From NCBI RefSeq assembly GCF_021869535.1, contig NW_026262593.1, forward strand, positions 73,846,822 to 73,910,821: a DNA stretch of 64,000 bases, written 5' to 3'. A program made the position numbers and the translations under genes. Shown piece after piece: positions 59,725 through 64,000 of the stretch. The notes beneath the pieces were generated by a model that was not told where the DNA came from, made no database searches, and saw only the letters and a program-made list of their open reading frames with translations. Source of the DNA: Mytilus californianus. Its lineage: Eukaryota > Mollusca > Bivalvia > Mytilida > Mytilidae. Position 1 is the first letter of the stretch, and the number at the start of each line of letters is the position of its first letter.

Positions 59725-60477
59725 CTGAGAAAAAGAGAGAACATCTTCCTGGCAAACTAATTGTCAAGTACGTGTTCAGATTATATCTGATATCAATTGT
59801 TTAAAAGCAAAGAGATGGAAATCTACTTATCAACAGGGTAAATCACTTTTAAATGCACTTTCAAGGAAATAGAAACATCCATTATAATGTTTTAATTATA
59901 ATTTCCCGGTGGTCAACTGTAAGTCAAAAGATTGTTTTTATGTCTTCCCTCTTTTCGTGAAAAGACTTTTTATTTATTCTTATTTTTTTTTTATTCCCCC
60001 ACTTATCTTTTATTTCTTACGAAAAGATTTTGTTTTGCAAAATACCTTTTGGTATGTAGACCCTTCATGAGAAAGAAAATTATTTTTTTGTTTTACTTTT
60101 TTAGGACTGTATTTGATGTGTACCTGGGTGATGACCTAGTGTACTTTGAAGAGATGAAGAGATGGGTCTTTGACTTCTTGACCTTGACATATAGTGTCTT
60201 GAACTTGATCATAAACTTCTTTAATAACACCTTTTTCTTTTTTCAAAATTGAAAGATATGGAACTGCATGGGTTTTTTCTTGCTGGAGTTGCATGGTATT
60301 TATCTGAAAATAAAACAATGATAAAAATTTCCAACAAATTAAATAAATGGGAATAATCAGAAACAGGCATACACTCATCAAAATCAGATTTTTATAACCA
60401 TGAACCACTAGTATACTTGTTTTGAAGATAGGACAACATTATCTCCTCCGAAATTGTGTAGATGTTTTACTCTCAAG

Positions 60478-60775
60478 AGGGACTGGAATAGAAATATGGT
60501 CACGTAGGACTTTTTTCCGACCTTGCCAAAAGTGGGGCGTCCGTTTCGCTGTGCGAGAGGTTAAAGTATACAGACACGTCCGATCAGAATGAGGAGGTTA
60601 ATTCCGATGCCTCGTGTAGAGATAGTGCCAAGATTTCAGCACGTTACGAACCCTTGCGACACCGCGAACTGGGATATTGGGACTGCCAATGGAAAATGAG
60701 GGTATATTGGATTGCGACAGAAATTTTGCATTGCAGCAGGCTTCCTAAACTACGGACCGTTAAAAGAGTTTTGAC
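60478..60775. repeat. head-to-head pair of R1 half copies
   Basis: 60478-60663 is the head half of R1 in plus orientation (gtggggcgtccgtttcgctg). 60664-60775 is a 3'-side part in minus orientation (actgccaatggaaaatgagg). The switch is at cgacaccgcgaactggga. Confidence 0.7.
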
Positions 60776-60779
60776 CTAA

Positions 60780-61550
60780 TTTATACTATCTGATGCTCGA
60801 AATGTCAACAAAAAGTTTTTCATGGAACTAACTCATGCAGAGGGAAATCCCTTTGTAGCAAGTGTGATGAAGTGGCTCATAAGACATTTGACTTTAAGAG
60901 CAAAATTATTTGTGCATAAGTAATGCTCTCAAAGGATGCATATTACAATTACTTACTAGTTCCAGTCGGACACTATAACAGTAAAATAATGTATTTCTAA
61001 ACGAAATACCTCTGCATGTCTCAAGACAAACACCAATTGTTCATCACTCTTCAATATTATTGGGTCCTCAATCCATGAAAAATCACAATGTCTCCACAAG
61101 GCAGATGTTCAATGAATAAAATTTTTATGAAAACGTACAAAGTCTTGTTGCATAATTAACCAATTCACTCTAAGTTTTCACAATCTACTTGTTTTTGTTC
61201 AAATGAAGATGAAACCACTGGAATCTTTTTCACAAAGAGTCGTTTTCGTCATGGCTCTCTTTGTCAATTGCCTCTCTTTGTCAAGTGCCTAATGCATCCA
61301 TTTCCCAAGTAAAAAAAAGTGTTTTGGTCAATAGTATCCATTATAAAAAAGATAATGTCGTATCAAATTTCATTTATATTAAAGGAAAAGCATTTGCAAA
61401 AATCGTGTAAAAATGTACCGAATTAAGTTCCAAACTCCACATCGTTCTTTCCACGTCGACCATATTGTTATACTTATATTCATGTAACTTCTAGTATTTT
61501 ACACACTTTATTGTAATGTCTGTATATAAGGAGTCATGGTGCTCCACAGT
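60780..61550. other. no gene recognised
   Basis: A 60-codon minus-strand open stretch at about 60952-61107 (DFSWIEDPIILKSDEQLV) has no splice border or family that I know. Confidence 0.4.
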
Positions 61551-61574
61551 TGGGTGCTTATGACTGCAGGACAT

Positions 61575-61803
61575 GTGCACAAACAGAACTCAGAGGGGTC
61601 CGTAGGTGGGCTGTTGCAAGGCTAAATTTCTGTCCTACCCAGTATAGCCTCATTTTCCAGTGGCAGTCCAAATTTCCACGACCTTTATCCCGGAGGACCT
61701 CCATTACCAAACCTGCCTTTTGCATTTATTGTTAATTTGTTTTTGTCATGAACATGCATGTACTATTTGCCCCTTGAGGTTAAGAAACCATCAATCAATC
61801 AAC
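61575..61803 (+). repeat. R1 SINE-like copy, 3' half
   Basis: From aactcagaggggtccgtagg to the tail catcaatcaatcaacc. Confidence 0.8.
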
Positions 61804-61914
61804 CAAAACTGTTCTAAGGATAACACATGAAATATGAACATGACTTTAAAATACTATAGAACCTAAGCTTCTCTCGTTTAGAGGATTTACGTCTAAAATC
61901 ACAATTGTTTACTT

Positions 61915-61995
61915 CATAATTATAGTTATATATTAAATTTGATTACTGTTTTATAGTTATATATTAAATTTGATTACTGTATTATAGTTATTATT
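61915..61995 (+). repeat. 34-bp tandem repeat, ~2.3 copies
   Basis: The unit is tatagttatatattaaattt plus gattactgtttta. Confidence 0.85.
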
Positions 61996-62273
61996 TTTAT
62001 TATTCCAGCGTTTAACCTAAAAGGAATTATCAATTCAGTATTGTCCTGCTTTATTTATTTTAAAATGTGAATGAATATTATTTTCGATTAGTTCAGTTTT
62101 TTTTTGTCAACATGCTTCAAACGAAATCTTTTATTTATAACATATTTGTTGTGTTTGGACGTGTATTTGAACAGTTTGACATCCTTTTGACTCAACCATA
62201 GATGCTCAGCCATTTTTTTTTTAAATTAGGATCTTGTTTTGTCCTGTTATTAACGGAGATTGTAACATCTTAC

Positions 62274-62859
62274 CTTCAATTGAATCAAAGTTTGTCTCAT
62301 CTCCTGCAGCTGATATGTCTTCAGATATATTTGTAACAAGAAGATAAATAGCATGTGGATTTAAAAAGGTCTGATGTTTGGCATAATAGTCTTTCTGGCC
62401 TGCAAAATCCCAGAGACCACATTCTATCAAACTCTCAGGTGTCATTCTGTCTTGATCCTTCTTAACTTCAGAAAGAATTTCATCCATTTGTTCGAAAATC
62501 TTTTTCCTCATATCGTCAATTTTTATTGATTCTTCGGATTTTTTAATATCATTAGTAGAAAAAAATAACATTATCTTTCATAAGTTTGTCAATACTTGAT
62601 TTTTATGCATCCGGGGTAATAGTGTCCATTACGTTAACTTCGTTTTCATGTTTCAATGAATTGTCAATTGAAACAGTTGGAGGATAGTTTTCTTGTTTCC
62701 TTTCAACTTTAGACAGCGGTTCTTTAGATGTAATGTCTTCTTTCCTGTTTTTCTCCCCTTCGTAAGGAATTACTTGATCAGAAACTGATTCGCTTTGTCT
62801 TGGTTCTTTGTATAGAGTCTCTTGTATTCTGTTTATTATTTTATTCCTCTCTGTTTCAA
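62274..62859 (-). pseudogene. Roc-domain (ROCO-type GTPase) exon, interrupted
   Basis: Acceptor aacttattacag (ending 62860) and donor AAG/GTAAGAT (from 62273), both phase 1. The first part is a charged linker (ETERNKIINRIQETLYK, then DITSKEPLSKVERKQEN). The second is Roc-like: MRKKIFEQMDEILSEVKKD, then the G3-type motif in CGLWDFAGQKDYYAKHQTF and NPHAIYLLVTNISED. Roc GTPase modules sit in ROCO proteins and in expanded bivalve NLR/TIR-like families. The P-loop would be in an upstream exon outside the window or unrecognised, and COR would follow downstream. The frame is broken twice: TAA at 62603-62605, and a shift at about 62559-62571 beside a run of seven identical bases. The exon is 586 nt, one too many for phase 1 to phase 1. 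Confidence 0.75.
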
Positions 62860-62869
62860 CTGTAATAAG

Positions 62870-63865
62870 TTATTTGAAAAAGTAACATGCTTATGGATAA
62901 TTCTAAATATCTGAACTGGTTTTTATCAGCAGACTGCTGAATTACAAAGATAAGAAGACAAACCTTCTTAAACCGCCTTCTTTGTACTCAACATGCAGAC
63001 ACCAAACATGAACACTACAAACATGTTGCAAAGTTTCACTAATGAAAGATTTAAGTTAAGATGCACTAGGTTTAATTGACATTTCATATTTGGGACTCTA
63101 ACATTGTGTCTGATGCAACAAAAATATTTAAAGAAACAAGTTGCAATAGCTCTGAATAGTCAAGTGGAATTGTTTTCACAATAAACATATTTGACGATAG
63201 TACATGTATGTAGACACAATATTTGTGTATAAATAAATTTTTGGTGTTGATTTGTATATCCAGAAACGATATTCAGTAACCACAAGCTATCATTACTTTA
63301 CTGTTCATGGGAAAAAAGTGTATTTAGTCTGCATGAGTAATATTCGGCGGTTATAATTGATGTAAACTAATTGTCTGCAACAACGTAAATTTCAACTGCA
63401 TTTGCGAAGTATCCACATAATTTCTTGATGGGTTTGTGCTTTTTTCGAAATATGAAACCTTTTTTTATCAAATGTAGTAAACTTATGAATAATTGTTTCT
63501 GTGTATTCATAGGTTTTTTTTTATATTTTTGTTAAAATTGAAAACCGATATTTTTAAGAAAAAAACACTTAGCTTACTTAGAAACAAATTTCTTGTTAGG
63601 ATTGCAACATCATTTGATATTCATGTATAGGAATTTTCAAAGCTCTGCCTGAGCAGAAGCCATTATCGATGATTTTTTTTGTAAATTTTTTTTTTTTTTT
63701 TTTTTAGAAAAACGTAGTGTGCTTAAAACAAAAACTCAATTATTAATACACTTGTTGTTATGCCTATCTAAAATAGCTCATTTTTTGAAAATATTTCGAG
63801 TAAGTATCTCAAGCGGACTTGAAAAGACGGGAAGAAATGCGGAGATAATATTGACAAGTTTTATA
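62870..63865. other. no gene recognised
   Basis: AT-rich, with a T-homopolymer at about 63683-63707. It may be intron upstream of the Roc exon. No P-loop exon was found. Confidence 0.4.
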
Positions 63866-64000
63866 TGGATATAAGAAGATGTGGTATGAGTGCCAATGAG
63901 ACAACTCTCCATCCAAGTCACAATTTGTAAAAGAAAAACCATTATAGGTCAAAGTACGGTCTTCAACACGGAGCCTTGGCTCACTTCGAACAGCAAGCTA
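63866..64000 (+). repeat. R2 mussel repeat, runs off the window end
   Basis: Begins atatggatataagaagatgt and continues gtatgagtgccaatgagaca. It is about 95% like the start of the copy at 51466. Confidence 0.85.

Noticed and set aside
59932..60252. 106-codon plus-strand open frame
   Set aside because: T-rich sequence spanning the end of the 700-bp repeat unit, with a Phe/Leu-rich peptide typical of chance frames.
60136..60303. Possible exon after acceptor tttattttcag on the minus strand (VIKEVYDQVQDTICQGQEV)
   Set aside because: Its open frame is phase 0, incompatible with the Roc exon. There is no convincing donor and no known domain.
60952..61107. Minus-strand open stretch with DFSWIEDPIILKSDEQLV
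   Set aside because: No splice borders, start or recognised family. Too short to call.
1..64000. CRISPR arrays, operons, bacterial ribosome binding sites, rRNA genes
   Set aside because: None seen. Tandem repeats here lack uniform spacers, and gene structure is eukaryotic.

Overview
The window is animal nuclear DNA, almost certainly from a mussel (Mytilus-type bivalve). It is AT-rich and has intron-sized gaps between short exons with GT/AG borders. It is packed with dispersed repeats that I recognise from mussel genomes: the 'gccaatgagacaactctcc' repeat, a roughly 430-bp (ATCA)n-tailed SINE-like family, bivalve MITEs and retroelement 3' ends. I see no bacterial or viral genes. Long uninterrupted coding regions are absent, and most apparent open frames are chance or repeat-derived.

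Three gene-like loci stand out, all on the minus strand. (1) At 27522-11152 there is a colinear series of exons: two HEPN domains of the DZIP3 type (26990-27522, 25745-26274), a short linker exon (23807-23905), two exons carrying related copies of an uncharacterised module (22765-23052, 19675-19869), and a beta-propeller NHL-type exon (11152-11984). All the joints I could place are phase 1, so one HEPN-HEPN-module-module-NHL gene is a consistent model. The NHL join is the least certain. The locus carries a 1-nt excess in exon 1, a frame break in exon 2 and an in-frame stop at the head of the NHL exon. It may be a pseudogene, or partly affected by assembly errors. (2) At 62274-62859 an exon encodes part of a Roc GTPase domain (WDFAGQ motif) and is also interrupted. 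HEPN/DZIP3, NHL/TRIM-like and Roc proteins all belong to expanded, immune-associated families in bivalves. (3) At 4467-6742 a 36-bp repeat encodes a Thr/Pro-rich mucin-like 12-mer. It is flanked by splice-like sites but degenerate, and a foldback transposon has landed in it.

Layout: 0-4.4 kb, repeats only. 4.5-6.7 kb, mucin-like array. 7.7-9.3 kb, a degenerate ~60-bp tandem array split by a SINE-like copy. 9.6-16.5 kb, the NHL exon amid tandem duplications. 17-19.5 kb, diverged repeat units. 19.7-27.5 kb, HEPN and module exons. 28-33 kb, retroelement and MITE debris. 33-60 kb, a large nested segmental duplication (about 33.1-40.7 against 49.5-59.0, with partial units between). This last region contains seven copies of an 85/86-nt exon-like unit with preserved AG and GT borders. 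60-64 kb, repeats plus the Roc exon.

The duplications make it possible to date transposon insertions directly. A TTAA-flanked element at 56308-56920 and a 345-bp repeat at 51466-51810 each have an empty paralogous site inside the same window. A 2-kb CACTA-type foldback element, a 418-bp foldback element with 5-bp target duplication, and two SINE-like copies with 11- and 14-bp target duplications are also well bounded.
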